Below, in pieces: positions 15,493-28,607 of a stretch of 64,000 nt of DNA (positions within the stretch are counted from its first letter, which is position 1; every line of letters starts with the position of its first letter). Where the stretch lies: NCBI RefSeq assembly GCF_022751215.1, contig NZ_JAICDG010000006.1, forward strand, positions 186,001-250,000. The letters are read 5' to 3'. The notes below the pieces were generated by a model. It saw only the letters and a program-made list of their open reading frames with translations. It searched no databases and had not been told where the DNA came from. The DNA comes from Actinomadura terrae. Its GTDB lineage: Bacteria; Actinomycetota; Actinomycetes; Streptosporangiales; Streptosporangiaceae. Position numbers and translations under genes: made by a program.

Positions 15493-17763
15493 ATGGAACG
15501 TGCTCTGGAACGGACGATCCTCGTCGCCGTCGACGAGGCGCCGGACGACGACTCGGTGGTCGCCGAGCAGCTCCGCCGGCTGTGCGCGGCGCTGGACGAG
15601 CACGGGCTGCACGTCCGCTGGACCCACCGCGCCGCCGACGCGCTGGCCGTGATCCGCTCCGACGCCATGCTGGCGGCGGCGCTGGTGGGCTGGGGGACCG
15701 CCGGTACCGAGGACGTCCTGACCGCGGTGGGCGGGCGGTTCCACCGCCTGCCGGTGTTCCTCGTGACCGCCGAGCAGGAGCCCCGGGACGTCCCGCTGTG
15801 GGTGTACGAGGTGATCCAGGGCTACGTCTTCCTGCTGGAGGACACGCCCGCCTTCGTCGCCGGGCGCATCGCGCACGCGGCGCAGGAGTACGCCGAGCGG
15901 CTCCTCCCGCCGTTCTTCGAGGCGCTCCGGCGCCTGGACGACCGGCACCGCTACTCCTGGCACACCCCCGCCCACGCCGGCGGCGTGGCGTTCCTGAAGT
16001 CGCCGGTGGGGCGGGCGTTCTTCGACTACTACGGCGAGCGGCTGCTGCGCACCGACCTGTCGATCTCGGTGCCCGAGCTCGGCTCGCCGCTGGACCACAC
16101 CGGCCCGATCGGCGACGCCGAGCGCAACGCCGCCCGGGTCTTCGGCGCCGAGCGGACCTACTTCGTCGTCAACGGCAACTCGACCGCCAACCGCATCGTC
16201 GGGCACCACGCGGTCGCCCGCGACGAGCTGGCGCTGGTCGACCGCAACTGCCACAAGTCCGTCCAGCACGTGCTCGCGATCAGCGGCGCCCGGCCGGTCT
16301 ACCTGGTCCCCGAGCGCAACGGGCTCGGGCTGGCGGGGCCCATCCCGGCCGGGTCGCTGACGGCGGCGGCCGTCGCCGACCGGCTGGCGGGCCACCCGTT
16401 CGCCGCGGGCGCGGCGGGCTCCGGCGCCGCGTACGCGGTGATCACCAACTCGACCTACGACGGGCTGTGCTACGACGCCGTCCAGGTCGCGGGGCTGCTC
16501 GGCGCGTCGGTGCCGCGGGTGCACTTCGACGAGGCGTGGTTCGCCTACGCCCGGTTCAACCCGCTGTACGAGCGCCGGTACGGCATGGCCGTCGACGAGC
16601 GGACCCTGCCCGGCCCGGACCGCCCGACGGTGTTCGCCACGCAGTCCACGCACAAGCTGCTGGCGGCGCTGTCGCAGGCGTCGATGCTGCACGTGCGCTC
16701 CGCGCCGCGCGCGCCGGTGGACCACGACCGGTTCAACGAGACGTTCCTCATGCACGCCAGCACCTCGCCGCTCTACCCGATGATCGCGTCCCTGGACGTG
16801 GCGGCGGCGATGATGGACGGCCCGTCCGGCCCCTTCCTGACCGGCGAGGCGATCGTCGAGGCGGTCCGGTTCCGGCAGGCGATGGTGCGGCTGGCCGCCC
16901 GCGTCCGCGAGGACGGCGCCCGCCCCGACTGGTTCTTCGGCGTCTGGCAGCCGCCGGAGGCGCCCGACCCTCGCACCGGCGGCACGGTCGCCTTCGAGGA
17001 CGCCGACGTCGCGCTCCTGTCCACCGACCCTCGCTGCTGGACGCTGGAGCCCGGCGCCGCCTGGCACGGGTTCGCCGGCCTGGACGACGGCCAGTGCGCG
17101 CTCGACCCGATCAAGGTGACGATCACCTGCCCGGGCGCCGACGCCGTCGCCGGCACCACCTCCTGGGGCATCCCGGCCCGGATCGTCGCCGCCTACCTGG
17201 AGCGGCGCGGCATCGTCGTGGAGAAGACCGGCGACCACACGCTGCTGGTGCTGTTCTCGATCGGCATCACCAAGGGCAAGTGGGGGACGCTGATCGACGC
17301 GCTCATCGACTTCAAGAACGCCTACGACGGCGACGTGCCGCTGGCGGAGGCGCTGCCCGGGTTCGGGCCGCCCGGGATCTCGCTGCGCGCGCTCTGCGAG
17401 CAGGTCCACGGGAGGCTGCGCGACTCCGGCCTCGGCGCGCTGCTCGACCAGGTCTTCACCGACCTGCCCGAGCCCGTCCTGACCCCGGCCGAGTGCTACC
17501 AGGCGCTGATCCGGTCCCGCACCGAGCGGGTCGCGCTGGACGGGCTGGCGGGCCGGGTCTGCGCCTCGACCGTCGTCGTCACGCCGCCCGGGATCCCGAT
17601 GCTGATGCCCGGCGAGGCCGCCGGGCCCGCCGACGGCCCCGTGCTGCGCTACCTGCGCGCGCTGGAGGACTTCGACCGCGCCTTCCCCTACCTCGCCACC
17701 GACATCCACGGCGCCCACCGCGACGAGGACGGCCGCTACCGGATCGAATGCGTCGTCACCTGA
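15493..17763 (+). CDS. PLP-dependent Arg/Lys/Orn decarboxylase
   Basis: Protein of 756 aa (AdiA is 755) from the ATG at 15493 with GGGAGG upstream. It has an N-terminal wing/receiver-like domain (1-~130), a large PLP domain and a C-terminal domain. The Schiff-base lysine is K388 in STHKLLAALSQASM, and HFDEAWFAYARF precedes it with the cofactor Asp. The closest pattern is arginine decarboxylase, which yields agmatine and CO2, but lysine or ornithine specificity cannot be settled by eye. In enterobacteria such enzymes serve acid resistance; here no antiporter gene is adjacent, so a polyamine role is as likely. Confidence 0.85.
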   Translation: MERALERTILVAVDEAPDDDSVVAEQLRRLCAALDEHGLHVRWTHRAADALAVIRSDAMLAAALVGWGTAGTEDVLTAVGGRFHRLPVFLVTAEQEPRDVPLWVYEVIQGYVFLLEDTPAFVAGRIAHAAQEYAERLLPPFFEALRRLDDRHRYSWHTPAHAGGVAFLKSPVGRAFFDYYGERLLRTDLSISVPELGSPLDHTGPIGDAERNAARVFGAERTYFVVNGNSTANRIVGHHAVARDELALVDRNCHKSVQHVLAISGARPVYLVPERNGLGLAGPIPAGSLTAAAVADRLAGHPFAAGAAGSGAAYAVITNSTYDGLCYDAVQVAGLLGASVPRVHFDEAWFAYARFNPLYERRYGMAVDERTLPGPDRPTVFATQSTHKLLAALSQASMLHVRSAPRAPVDHDRFNETFLMHASTSPLYPMIASLDVAAAMMDGPSGPFLTGEAIVEAVRFRQAMVRLAARVREDGARPDWFFGVWQPPEAPDPRTGGTVAFEDADVALLSTDPRCWTLEPGAAWHGFAGLDDGQCALDPIKVTITCPGADAVAGTTSWGIPARIVAAYLERRGIVVEKTGDHTLLVLFSIGITKGKWGTLIDALIDFKNAYDGDVPLAEALPGFGPPGISLRALCEQVHGRLRDSGLGALLDQVFTDLPEPVLTPAECYQALIRSRTERVALDGLAGRVCASTVVVTPPGIPMLMPGEAAGPADGPVLRYLRALEDFDRAFPYLATDIHGAHRDEDGRYRIECVVT

Positions 17764-17897
17764 CCGGGGACGGCACCATTCCGGAAGCGCGGGATGAACG
17801 ACCGGGAACCGGGTCGGGTCGGACGGCGTTTCCGGTGGGACCGGCCCGCTCGCCGTGCGATGATGCGGGCACATCGGACCAGAACGGGGAACTTGAG

Positions 17898-18155
17898 ATG
17901 ACCACGAGGCCGACCGAGGACGACCTTCTCGCCGTGTTCAGGCGCGCGGACCTCGGTGGCGACGACCGGCTCGACCTCATGGAGTTCACGCTCGTCCTGG
18001 AGAGCCTCGGGCTGTCCTGGACGCGGGCGGAGACCCAGGACAGGTTCGAGCAGGCCGACACCAACCGCGACGGGTTCATCTCCTACGGCGAGTTCCGGAC
18101 CGTCCTCGACGTCCGGGGCTGGGCCGCCGGGCCGCTGCCCGACGCGCAGAGCTGA
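17898..18155 (+). CDS. EF-hand calcium-binding protein
   Basis: Protein of 85 aa with two EF-hands. The second loop, DTNRDGFISYGE, is canonical (D-x-N-x-D-G-x-I-x-x-x-E). The first, DLGGDDRLDLME, lacks the Gly at position 6 and may bind Ca2+ weakly. It resembles small actinomycete CabD-like calcium buffers or sensors. It follows the decarboxylase by 134 bp and ends before a strong bidirectional terminator. Confidence 0.85.
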   Translation: MTTRPTEDDLLAVFRRADLGGDDRLDLMEFTLVLESLGLSWTRAETQDRFEQADTNRDGFISYGEFRTVLDVRGWAAGPLPDAQS

Positions 18156-18174
18156 ACCGCGAGAGCTGAACCGC

Positions 18175-18216
18175 GCGGGCGGGGCCCGCCGGAGCGATCC
18201 GGCGGGCCCCGCCCGC
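18175..18216. terminator. Bidirectional terminator with 18-bp perfect stem
   Basis: Positions 18175-18192 and 18199-18216 are exact reverse complements (18 bp) with a 6-nt loop AGCGAT. It lies between the convergent EF-hand and pgi genes and can serve both. Confidence 0.85.
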
Positions 18217-18221
18217 ACGCG

Positions 18222-19853
<1,632 letters not shown>

Positions 19854-20181
19854 TGCCTCTCTCGTCTCCTCGACGGGGCCGTGCGAGCACCGCTGTCCCC
19901 CGGGCGCTCCGCCGTCCCCCAACGGCGATCATAGGTCGACCGCGCGTGACCGTACCAAAGCCCGCCCGCGCCCCGGGCGGAACCGCCGGGTTCGTCAGGT
20001 CACGGGCGCTGCGCCGGGCTGGCCGCCCCTGCCCGCCGCGCCGCCGCTGACCAGCTGAAACGTCGTTGAGCTGCGGCATCGCGCAGGGCCGGGGGGCGTT
20101 AGGCTCGGGGGCCTGCCGCCCGTCTCGGGGGCGGGGATGATCACATTGATGATCACATACTGCGTCGGGAGGAGAGTCCGG
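19854..20181. promoter_or_regulatory. Divergent pgi/lactonase promoter region with tandem TGATCA repeats
   Basis: This 328-bp region separates two divergent genes. Near the lactonase side GATGATCACAT occurs twice, at 20136-20146 and 20148-20158, a 12-bp period that places two palindromic TGATCA cores on nearly the same helix face. It is a candidate operator. No other coding frame is supported here. Confidence 0.4.
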
Positions 20182-21210
20182 GTGGGCGAGCGGGTGTTCT
20201 GGGTGGGCACGTACACGGGCGCGATGGGCGCCGGTGAGGGCGTCTACCGCGTGCGGCGGGGACCGGGCGGCGCGCTGGAGGGCCCGGAGCTCGCGGGCGC
20301 GGCGGCGAGCCCGTCCTACCTCGCCGTGCACCCGGGCGGCGGCGTGCTCTACGCGGTCCGGGAGGAGGACGCGGGAGGCGTCCTCGCCTACGCGGTCAAG
20401 GACGGGCGGCTCCACGAGATCGGCCGGCGCGAGGTGGGCGCGCTCCCCTGCCACCTGTCGCTGACGCCCGGCGCCGGGCACCTCATGGTGGCCGACTACG
20501 GGTCCGGGACGGTGCGGGCGGTGCCGCTGGACACGGGCGGCGGGTTCGCCGGCGAGCCCGACGTCGCGGAGGGCCACGGCTCCGGTCCGCGCCAGGACCG
20601 CCAGGACGGCCCGCACGCGCACATGACCGCCCCCGCCCCGGACGGGACGATCCTGACCACCGACCTCGGCGCCGACCTCGTCCGCTCGTTCCGGATCGAG
20701 GAGGGGCGGCTGCGCCTCGCCGGGGAGACCCGGCTCCCGGCCGGGTGCGGGCCCCGGCACCTGGCCGTCCACCCGGGCGGGAACGTGTTCGTGCTGACCG
20801 AGCTGGCGGCGACGGTGCTCGTGCTGCGCCCGGCCGGCGGCACCGGCGGCTACGCCCGGCTCGAACTCGTCGCCGAGTCCCCCGCCACCGCGGCGGAGAG
20901 CGACGGCGAGTCGCTGGCCGGGGCGATCAGGCTCGGCGACGGCGGCCGGTACGTCTACACCTCGACGCGCGGCGCGGACGTGCTCACCGCGCACCGCGTG
21001 CTGGACGGCGGCGCGGCCCTCGAACCCGTCGCGGACGTCGCCTCCGGCGGGCACTGGCCCCGCGACCTGTACGTCGACGGCGAGTGGATCCACGTCGCGA
21101 ACGAGCGGAGCGGGCTGGTGACGACGTTCCGGATCGGCGCGGACGGCGTCCCGGTGCTCGGCGGGCCGCCGCTGGAGGTGCCGTCCCCGGTCTGCGTCGT
21201 CCCCGCCTAA
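20182..21210 (+). CDS. Lactonase family beta-propeller (6-phosphogluconolactonase-like)
   Basis: Protein of 342 aa from the GTG at 20182, preceded by GGGAGGAGA; the ATG at 20137 would put the ribosome site inside the gene. It has the lactonase repeat pattern (VFWVGTYT; PSYLAVHPGGGVLYAV; CGPRHLAVHPGGNVFVLTEL; HWPRDLYVDGEWIHVANE) of the seven-bladed propeller YbhE/Pgl family. It may hydrolyse 6-phosphogluconolactone in the pentose phosphate pathway, consistent with the divergent pgi, though many members act on other lactones. Confidence 0.85.
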   Translation: MGERVFWVGTYTGAMGAGEGVYRVRRGPGGALEGPELAGAAASPSYLAVHPGGGVLYAVREEDAGGVLAYAVKDGRLHEIGRREVGALPCHLSLTPGAGHLMVADYGSGTVRAVPLDTGGGFAGEPDVAEGHGSGPRQDRQDGPHAHMTAPAPDGTILTTDLGADLVRSFRIEEGRLRLAGETRLPAGCGPRHLAVHPGGNVFVLTELAATVLVLRPAGGTGGYARLELVAESPATAAESDGESLAGAIRLGDGGRYVYTSTRGADVLTAHRVLDGGAALEPVADVASGGHWPRDLYVDGEWIHVANERSGLVTTFRIGADGVPVLGGPPLEVPSPVCVVPA

Positions 21211-21215
21211 GCTGC

Positions 21216-21244
21216 GGGTCCGCGCCGGACTCCGGCGCGGACCC
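21216..21244 (+). terminator. Hairpin terminator after the lactonase gene
   Basis: A 13-bp perfect stem, 21216-21228 with 21232-21244 (GGGTCCGCGCCGG and its complement), with loop ACT, 5 bp after the stop codon. Confidence 0.8.
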
Positions 21245-21315
21245 GGTGGTGTTTCCCGGATGCCCCCAAGGGCACGCCCCGGAGGGTTGAAACGGACATC
21301 CAGGGAGCATCCGAC

Positions 21316-22692
21316 ATGACGACGATCGCGACGACCAACCCCGCGACGGGACGCGTGGAGCAGACCTTCGACGCGCTCACCGAGGACGAGATCGACGAGC
21401 GCGTCGGACGGGCGGCCGAGGCGTTCGCGTCCTACCGCCTCACGCCCGTCGGGGAGCGGGCGGCGTGGATGAACGCCGCCGCCGACATCCTGGACGAGGA
21501 GGCCGGCCAGATCGGCGCCATGATGACCGTCGAGATGGGCAAGCCGTTCACGGCGGCGAAGGCCGAGGCGCGCAAGTGCGCCCACGCGTGCCGGTACTAC
21601 GCCGCGCACGCCGAGGAGTTCCTGGCCGACCGCCCGGCCGACGCGGCGGCCGTGGGGGCGTCGGGCGCCTACGTCCGCTACCAGCCGCTCGGGCCGGTGC
21701 TGGCGGTCATGCCGTGGAACTTCCCGCTCTGGCAGGTGATCAGGTTCGCGGCGCCGGGGCTGATGGCGGGCAACGTGGGGCTGCTGAAGCACGCCTCGAA
21801 CGTCCCGCGCACGGCGCTGTTCCTGGAGGAGCTGTTCCGCCGCGCGGGGTTCCCCGAGGGCGTGTTCCAGACGCTGCTCATCGGGTCGCGGCAGGTCGAG
21901 CGGGTGCTGCGCGACCCGCGCGTGCGGGCGGCGACGCTCACCGGCAGCGAGCCCGCCGGGCGGTCGGTCGCCGCGATCGCCGGGGACGAGGTCAAGCCGA
22001 CGGTGCTGGAGCTCGGCGGCAGCGACCCGTTCGTCGTGATGCCCTCGGCCGACGTCGCGGCGGCGGCGGAGGCCGCGGCCACGTCCCGCTGCCTGAACAA
22101 CGGGCAGAGCTGCATCTCCGCCAAGCGGTTCATCGCCGACACCGGCGTCGCGGACGAGTTCGAGCGCCGGTTCGTCGAGGCGATGAGCGACCGGCGCGTC
22201 GGCGACCCGATGGACGAGGGCACCGACGTGGGGCCGCTGGCCACCGAGCAGGGCCGCGCCGACGTGGAGGCCCTCGTCGCCGACGCGGTCGGCAAGGGCG
22301 CCAAGGTGCTGTGCGGCGGCGAGCGCCCGGCCGGCCCCGGCTGGTACTACCCGCCGACCGTCGTGTCCGGCGTGACGCCCGAGATGCGCATGTTCCACGA
22401 GGAGGTGTTCGGGCCGGTCGCGTCGCTGTTCCGCGTCCGGGGCGTGTCGGAGGCGGTCGAGCTGGCCAACGCGACCGGGTTCGGCCTCGGGTCGAACGCC
22501 TGGACGCGGGAGCCGGACGAGCGGGAGCGGTTCGTCCGGGAGCTGGACGCCGGGCAGGTCTTCGTCAACGGCATGACGACCTCCTACCCCGAGCTGCCCT
22601 TCGGCGGCGTCAAGCGCTCCGGCTACGGGCGCGAGCTCTCGCAGGAGGGCATCCACGCCTTCTGCAACACCAAGACGGTCTGGATCAAGTAG
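21316..22692 (+). CDS. gabD: NAD(P)-dependent succinate-semialdehyde-type dehydrogenase
   Basis: Protein of 458 aa of the aldehyde dehydrogenase superfamily. The substrate tunnel and cofactor motifs are present: MPWNFPLWQ, LTGSEPAGRS, the general-base Glu in VLELGGSDPF and the catalytic Cys in NNGQSCISAKRF. Length (~455-460) and motifs match the short SSADH/GabD2 group, which oxidises succinate semialdehyde to succinate. It converges on the kinase gene with a 4-bp gap. Specificity is by similarity only. Confidence 0.85.
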   Translation: MTTIATTNPATGRVEQTFDALTEDEIDERVGRAAEAFASYRLTPVGERAAWMNAAADILDEEAGQIGAMMTVEMGKPFTAAKAEARKCAHACRYYAAHAEEFLADRPADAAAVGASGAYVRYQPLGPVLAVMPWNFPLWQVIRFAAPGLMAGNVGLLKHASNVPRTALFLEELFRRAGFPEGVFQTLLIGSRQVERVLRDPRVRAATLTGSEPAGRSVAAIAGDEVKPTVLELGGSDPFVVMPSADVAAAAEAAATSRCLNNGQSCISAKRFIADTGVADEFERRFVEAMSDRRVGDPMDEGTDVGPLATEQGRADVEALVADAVGKGAKVLCGGERPAGPGWYYPPTVVSGVTPEMRMFHEEVFGPVASLFRVRGVSEAVELANATGFGLGSNAWTREPDERERFVRELDAGQVFVNGMTTSYPELPFGGVKRSGYGRELSQEGIHAFCNTKTVWIK

Positions 22693-22696
22693 GCCG

Positions 22697-24610
<1,914 letters not shown>

Positions 24611-24745
24611 GCCTGGCCGCCCTTCCGTCAGGCGACGTCTCCGAATCCGGACACCGCGTTTCCGGGTTCGATCCCGGCCCCGACGCGTTGGTTCCGGCAC
24701 CCCGTGATTCGGACAGGCCGGACAGCGTGACCGGACGCGCTGGAA

Positions 24746-26902
24746 TCAGGACCGCCCGGTATCCCCGGAGACGAGCGCCAGCGCGGCGTCCTCGATCGCG
24801 CGTTCCGACAGCAGGACGCGCCCGGCGGCGTCGCCGAGCGGGACGAAGCTGTCCTCGCTCGTCACGCGGGCGGCGCGGCCCTCGAACCCGCCGTCGGCGA
24901 GCGCGGTCAGGACGGCCTCGGACACCCCGCCCGTCCGGCGGGTCTCGTCGGCGACCAGGACGGCGCCGGTCGCGCGGGCCTCGCGCAGCAGGTCGGCGGC
25001 CGGCAGCGGCGCGAGCCACCGCAGGTCGAGGACGCGGCAGCCGATCCCGCGGCGCTCCAGGCGGCGGGCCGCGCGCAGGCTCATGCGCAGCCCGTTCGCG
25101 AACGTGACGATGGTGAGGTCGCCGCCGGTGCCGTGGGTGCGGGCGCGGCCGAGCGGCACCGCGCCCGCGCCGGGCGCGGCGAGCCAGCCGCCGTCCCCGT
25201 CCTCGTGCAGGTCGCGGACGTGGTAGAGCGCGATCGTCTCCAGCAGCACGCAGACCCGGCCGTGCGCGACCGCCGCGTCCGCGCAGGCGCGCAGCATCCC
25301 GGCGGCGTCGTCGGGACGCGCGGGCGAGGCGATGACCAGGCCGGGGATGTCGCGCAGCGCGGCGACGGCGTTGTCGTTGTGGAAGTGGCCGCCGAACCCC
25401 TTCTGGTAGGCGTACGCGGCGATGCGCACGACCATCGGGTTGCGGTAGCGGCCCGCGGAGAAGAACGGGAGCGTGGCGGCCTCGCCGCGGATCTGGTCGG
25501 CGGCGTTGTGCAGGTAGGCGAGGTACTGGATCTCCGGGATCGGCAGCAGCCCGGCCGTGCCGAGGCCGAGCGCGAGCCCGAGGATCGACTGCTCGTCCAG
25601 GATCGTGTCGAACACCCGCGCCGCTCCTGCGCGCCGCAGCAGCCCGCGCGTCACCCCGTACACGCCGCCCTTGCGCGCGACGTCCTCGCCGAACACCAGC
25701 GTCTCGGGGCGCTCGTCCAGCAGGTCGGCGAGCGTCCGGTTGACCGCCTGCGCGAGCGTCAGGCGCTCGCCGCCGGGCTCGGCGGGCGGCTCGGCGGTCT
25801 CCGCGACCGGGGTGGCGAGCGGAGCCATGACCTCGCGCGCGGACGCCAGGCGCGGCGCGTCCGCGACCTCCTCGGCGAGGGCCGCGACCTCGGCGCGCTT
25901 GGCCTCGTAGCGGCCGACGACCTCGTCCGCCGTCGCGATCCCCCGGTCGACGAGCAGCCGCGCGGTGCGCAGCAGCGGGTCGGCGGCTAGGTCGGCGTCC
26001 AGCTCCGCCCGCGTCCGGTAGGCGGACTCGACGTCGGAGCCCGCGTGCCCCATCAGCCGGACGGTGCTCAGGTGCAGGAACGCGGGCCGGCGCCGCTCCC
26101 GGACCCAGGCGGCCGCGTCGCGCGCGGCGGTGTAGACCTCCTCCAGGTCGCCGCCGTCGGCGTGGAAGTAGGCGAGGCCCGGACGGGAGCCGTAGGCGGC
26201 CTCGATCCAGCCCGGGGGCGTGCGGACGCTGATGCCGATGCCGTTGTCCTCGCAGACGAGCAGCAGCGGCATCGGCACGCCCTGGAAGCCGCAGTTCACG
26301 GCCGCGTTGACGGCGCCGGTCGCGGTGGAGTGGTTGGCGGAGGCATCCCCGAAGCTGCACACGGCCAGCGCGTCGCACGGCCAGGGCGTCTCGGCGCCCA
26401 GGCGGCCGGCGCGGTCGATCGCGAACGCGACGCCGAGCGCGCGCGGGAGATGCGAGGCGATCGTGGACGTCTGCGGGATGACGTGGAGCCGGTCGCTGCC
26501 GAACACCTTGTGCCGGCCGCCGGAGATCGGATCCTCGGCGGCGGCGACCACTCCCAGCAGGACGTCGCGCAGCGCGTTCCGCCCCGGCACCTGCCGGGCG
26601 CGCTCCAGGAAGAACGCGCCGGACCGGTAGTGCAGGAGCGCCGGGTCGTCCGGGCGGAGCGCGGCGGCGACGGCCGCGTTGCCCTCGTGCCCGGACGAGC
26701 CGATCGTGTAGAACCCGTGGCCGCGGGCCCGCAGCCGCCGCGCCGCGAGGTCGAGGTGGCGGCTGCCGAGCTGCGCGTCGAACAGCTCCAGGCAGCGTTC
26801 GCCGGTGAGCGGCCCCTGCGGCCGGGACGCGCCGGACGGCTTGAGGGACGCGGCCTTCTCCAGGAAGTGGGCGTCGGCGGGCTCGGCGTCGCTGGCTGCC
26901 AT
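24746..26902 (-). CDS. Fused E1 alpha-beta 2-oxoacid dehydrogenase (branched-chain type)
   Basis: Protein of 718 aa from the ATG at 26902 with AGGAGA upstream. Residues 1-~370 match an E1 alpha subunit (GHGFYTIGSSGHEGNAAVA; the TPP-binding stretch FGDASANHSTATGAVNAA; CEDNGIGIS). Residues ~385-718 match an E1 beta subunit (LVFGEDVARKGGVYGVT; the C-terminal transketolase domain ending ILLSERA-like). The normal subunits are separate, so this is a fusion. It decarboxylates a 2-oxoacid with thiamine diphosphate. No E2 or E3 gene is adjacent, so it must use a distant E2 or have another acceptor. An aldehyde dehydrogenase is divergent to it. Confidence 0.86.
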   Translation of the reverse strand: MAASDAEPADAHFLEKAASLKPSGASRPQGPLTGERCLELFDAQLGSRHLDLAARRLRARGHGFYTIGSSGHEGNAAVAAALRPDDPALLHYRSGAFFLERARQVPGRNALRDVLLGVVAAAEDPISGGRHKVFGSDRLHVIPQTSTIASHLPRALGVAFAIDRAGRLGAETPWPCDALAVCSFGDASANHSTATGAVNAAVNCGFQGVPMPLLLVCEDNGIGISVRTPPGWIEAAYGSRPGLAYFHADGGDLEEVYTAARDAAAWVRERRRPAFLHLSTVRLMGHAGSDVESAYRTRAELDADLAADPLLRTARLLVDRGIATADEVVGRYEAKRAEVAALAEEVADAPRLASAREVMAPLATPVAETAEPPAEPGGERLTLAQAVNRTLADLLDERPETLVFGEDVARKGGVYGVTRGLLRRAGAARVFDTILDEQSILGLALGLGTAGLLPIPEIQYLAYLHNAADQIRGEAATLPFFSAGRYRNPMVVRIAAYAYQKGFGGHFHNDNAVAALRDIPGLVIASPARPDDAAGMLRACADAAVAHGRVCVLLETIALYHVRDLHEDGDGGWLAAPGAGAVPLGRARTHGTGGDLTIVTFANGLRMSLRAARRLERRGIGCRVLDLRWLAPLPAADLLREARATGAVLVADETRRTGGVSEAVLTALADGGFEGRAARVTSEDSFVPLGDAAGRVLLSERAIEDAALALVSGDTGRS

Positions 26903-27029
26903 GCGGTCTCCTGCCTCAATGGAAGGGGCGCTCGGGAAGGGGTGCGGTGTCGAGCATCGGACACCTCCCGGCCCGTGCCAAGCACCCGCCCGTTTGGCGC
27001 GGACGCGGCGAACCGGCCAAGCTGGGTCC

Positions 27030-28568
27030 GTGCTCACCTCCGTCATCGGCGGCTCCCGGATTCCGGCCGGGCCGCGCACGTACCGTTCCGTCGACCCCGC
27101 GCACGTGTCCGACGTGGTCGCCGACGTGGCCCTGGCCGGAGCCGGCGACCTCGTCGCCGCGTGCCGCGCCGCCCACGCCGCGCAGGACGCCTGGCGCGAC
27201 ACGCCGCCGCCCGTCCGGGGGCAGGCCGTCGCGGCGCTCGGACGCCTCGTCGAGGCCAACAAGGAGGCCCTCGCCCGGGTCGTCACCCGGGAGGTCGGCA
27301 AGCCGTACGCCGAGGCGCTCGGCGAGGTGCAGGAGATCGCCGACACGTGCGCGTTCTTCGCCGGGGAGGGGCGGCGGCTGTACGGGCAGACCGTGCCGTC
27401 GGAGATGCCGGACAAGCAGCTGCTCACCTTCCGCGACCCGGTCGGGGTCGTCGCCGTGATCACGGCGGGGAACTTCCCCGTCGCGGTGCCGTCCTGGTAC
27501 ATCGTCCCGGCGCTGCTGTGCGGGAACACCGTCGTGTGGAAGCCCGCCGAGTACGCGGCGGCGTGCGCCGAGGCGTTCTACCGGCTCGTCGCGCACGCGG
27601 GCTTCCCCGACGGCGCCCTCAACGTCGTGTACACCGACGGCCCCGAGACGTTCCAGGGCCTGGAGCTGGCGCTGGAGGCGGGGCTCGTCGGCAAGGTGGG
27701 ATTCACCGGCTCCACCGAGGTCGGGACGCGGATCGGCGCGCTGTGCGGCCGGTACCTCCAGACGCCGTGCCTGGAGCTCGGCGGCAAGAACCCGATGGTC
27801 GTCACCGAGGACGCCGACCTCCCGCTGGCCGTCGAGGGCGCGCTGTTCTCCGGGTTCGGGACGGCCGGGCAGCGCTGCACGTCGCTCGGGACGGCGATCG
27901 TGCACGAGTCGGCGCACGCGGAGTTCGTCCGGCTGCTGGACGAGGCGGCGCGCGCGGCCGCCGTCGGCGACCCGTCCGGCGACGTGCTGTTCGGGCCGTT
28001 GATCGACCGGCGGTTCGCGGACGGGTTCGAGCGGGTCCTCGACTGGATCGGGCCGGGCCACACCGTGCACGGCTCGTCCGGGATCGGCCGGATCACGGCC
28101 GCGAACCCGCGCCCGGGCTTCGCGGGCGACCCGGCGGACGGCCTGTACTACCACCCGGTGATCGTGGACGGGGTCGGCCCCGGCGACGACCTGTTCGCGC
28201 ACGAGACGTTCGGGCCGGTCGTCGGCGTCACCCCGTACCGGACGCTGGACGAGGCGGTCGAGCTGGCGAACGCGCCGGGCTACGGCCTGTCGGCGTCGAT
28301 CTACACGGGCGACCCGGCGAAGGTGTTCGCGTTCCGGCGGCGGGTCTCGGCGGGGATGGTCAGCGTGAACAACTCCACGTCCGGCGCCGAGGCGCACCTG
28401 CCGTTCGGCGGGAACGGGCGGTCGGGCAACGGGAGCCGCCAGTCGGGCGTGTGGGTGCTGGACCAGTTCACCCGCTGGCAGTCGGTGAACTGGGACTACT
28501 CCGGGCGGTTGCAGAAGGCGCAGATGGACGTCCCGGGGGTCGAACCCGACCTCGCCTTCCGCCTCTAG
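27030..28568 (+). CDS. Aldehyde dehydrogenase family protein (ALDH7-like)
   Basis: Protein of 512 aa from the GTG at 27030; no ribosome site is seen, so translation may be leaderless. Catalytic elements: AVITAGNFPVAVPSW, GFTGSTEVGTRIG, the general base in CLELGGKNPM, and the nucleophile Cys in GTAGQRCTSLG. The pattern FGTAGQRCTSLGTAIVH is close to the alpha-aminoadipic-semialdehyde/piperideine-6-carboxylate (lysine catabolism) group. It is divergent from the E1 fusion across 127 bp, and both could belong to amino-acid catabolism. Substrate is inferred only. Confidence 0.82.
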   Translation: MLTSVIGGSRIPAGPRTYRSVDPAHVSDVVADVALAGAGDLVAACRAAHAAQDAWRDTPPPVRGQAVAALGRLVEANKEALARVVTREVGKPYAEALGEVQEIADTCAFFAGEGRRLYGQTVPSEMPDKQLLTFRDPVGVVAVITAGNFPVAVPSWYIVPALLCGNTVVWKPAEYAAACAEAFYRLVAHAGFPDGALNVVYTDGPETFQGLELALEAGLVGKVGFTGSTEVGTRIGALCGRYLQTPCLELGGKNPMVVTEDADLPLAVEGALFSGFGTAGQRCTSLGTAIVHESAHAEFVRLLDEAARAAAVGDPSGDVLFGPLIDRRFADGFERVLDWIGPGHTVHGSSGIGRITAANPRPGFAGDPADGLYYHPVIVDGVGPGDDLFAHETFGPVVGVTPYRTLDEAVELANAPGYGLSASIYTGDPAKVFAFRRRVSAGMVSVNNSTSGAEAHLPFGGNGRSGNGSRQSGVWVLDQFTRWQSVNWDYSGRLQKAQMDVPGVEPDLAFRL

Positions 28569-28607
28569 CGCGCCACCGGCAGCCGACTCCGGGAGCGGGC
28601 CGGCCCG

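Noticed and set aside
14173..17874. 3.7-kb minus-strand frame under the PTS and decarboxylase genes
   Set aside because: Antisense shadow caused by G/C third positions; composition is Arg/Gly/Pro-rich with no family resemblance.
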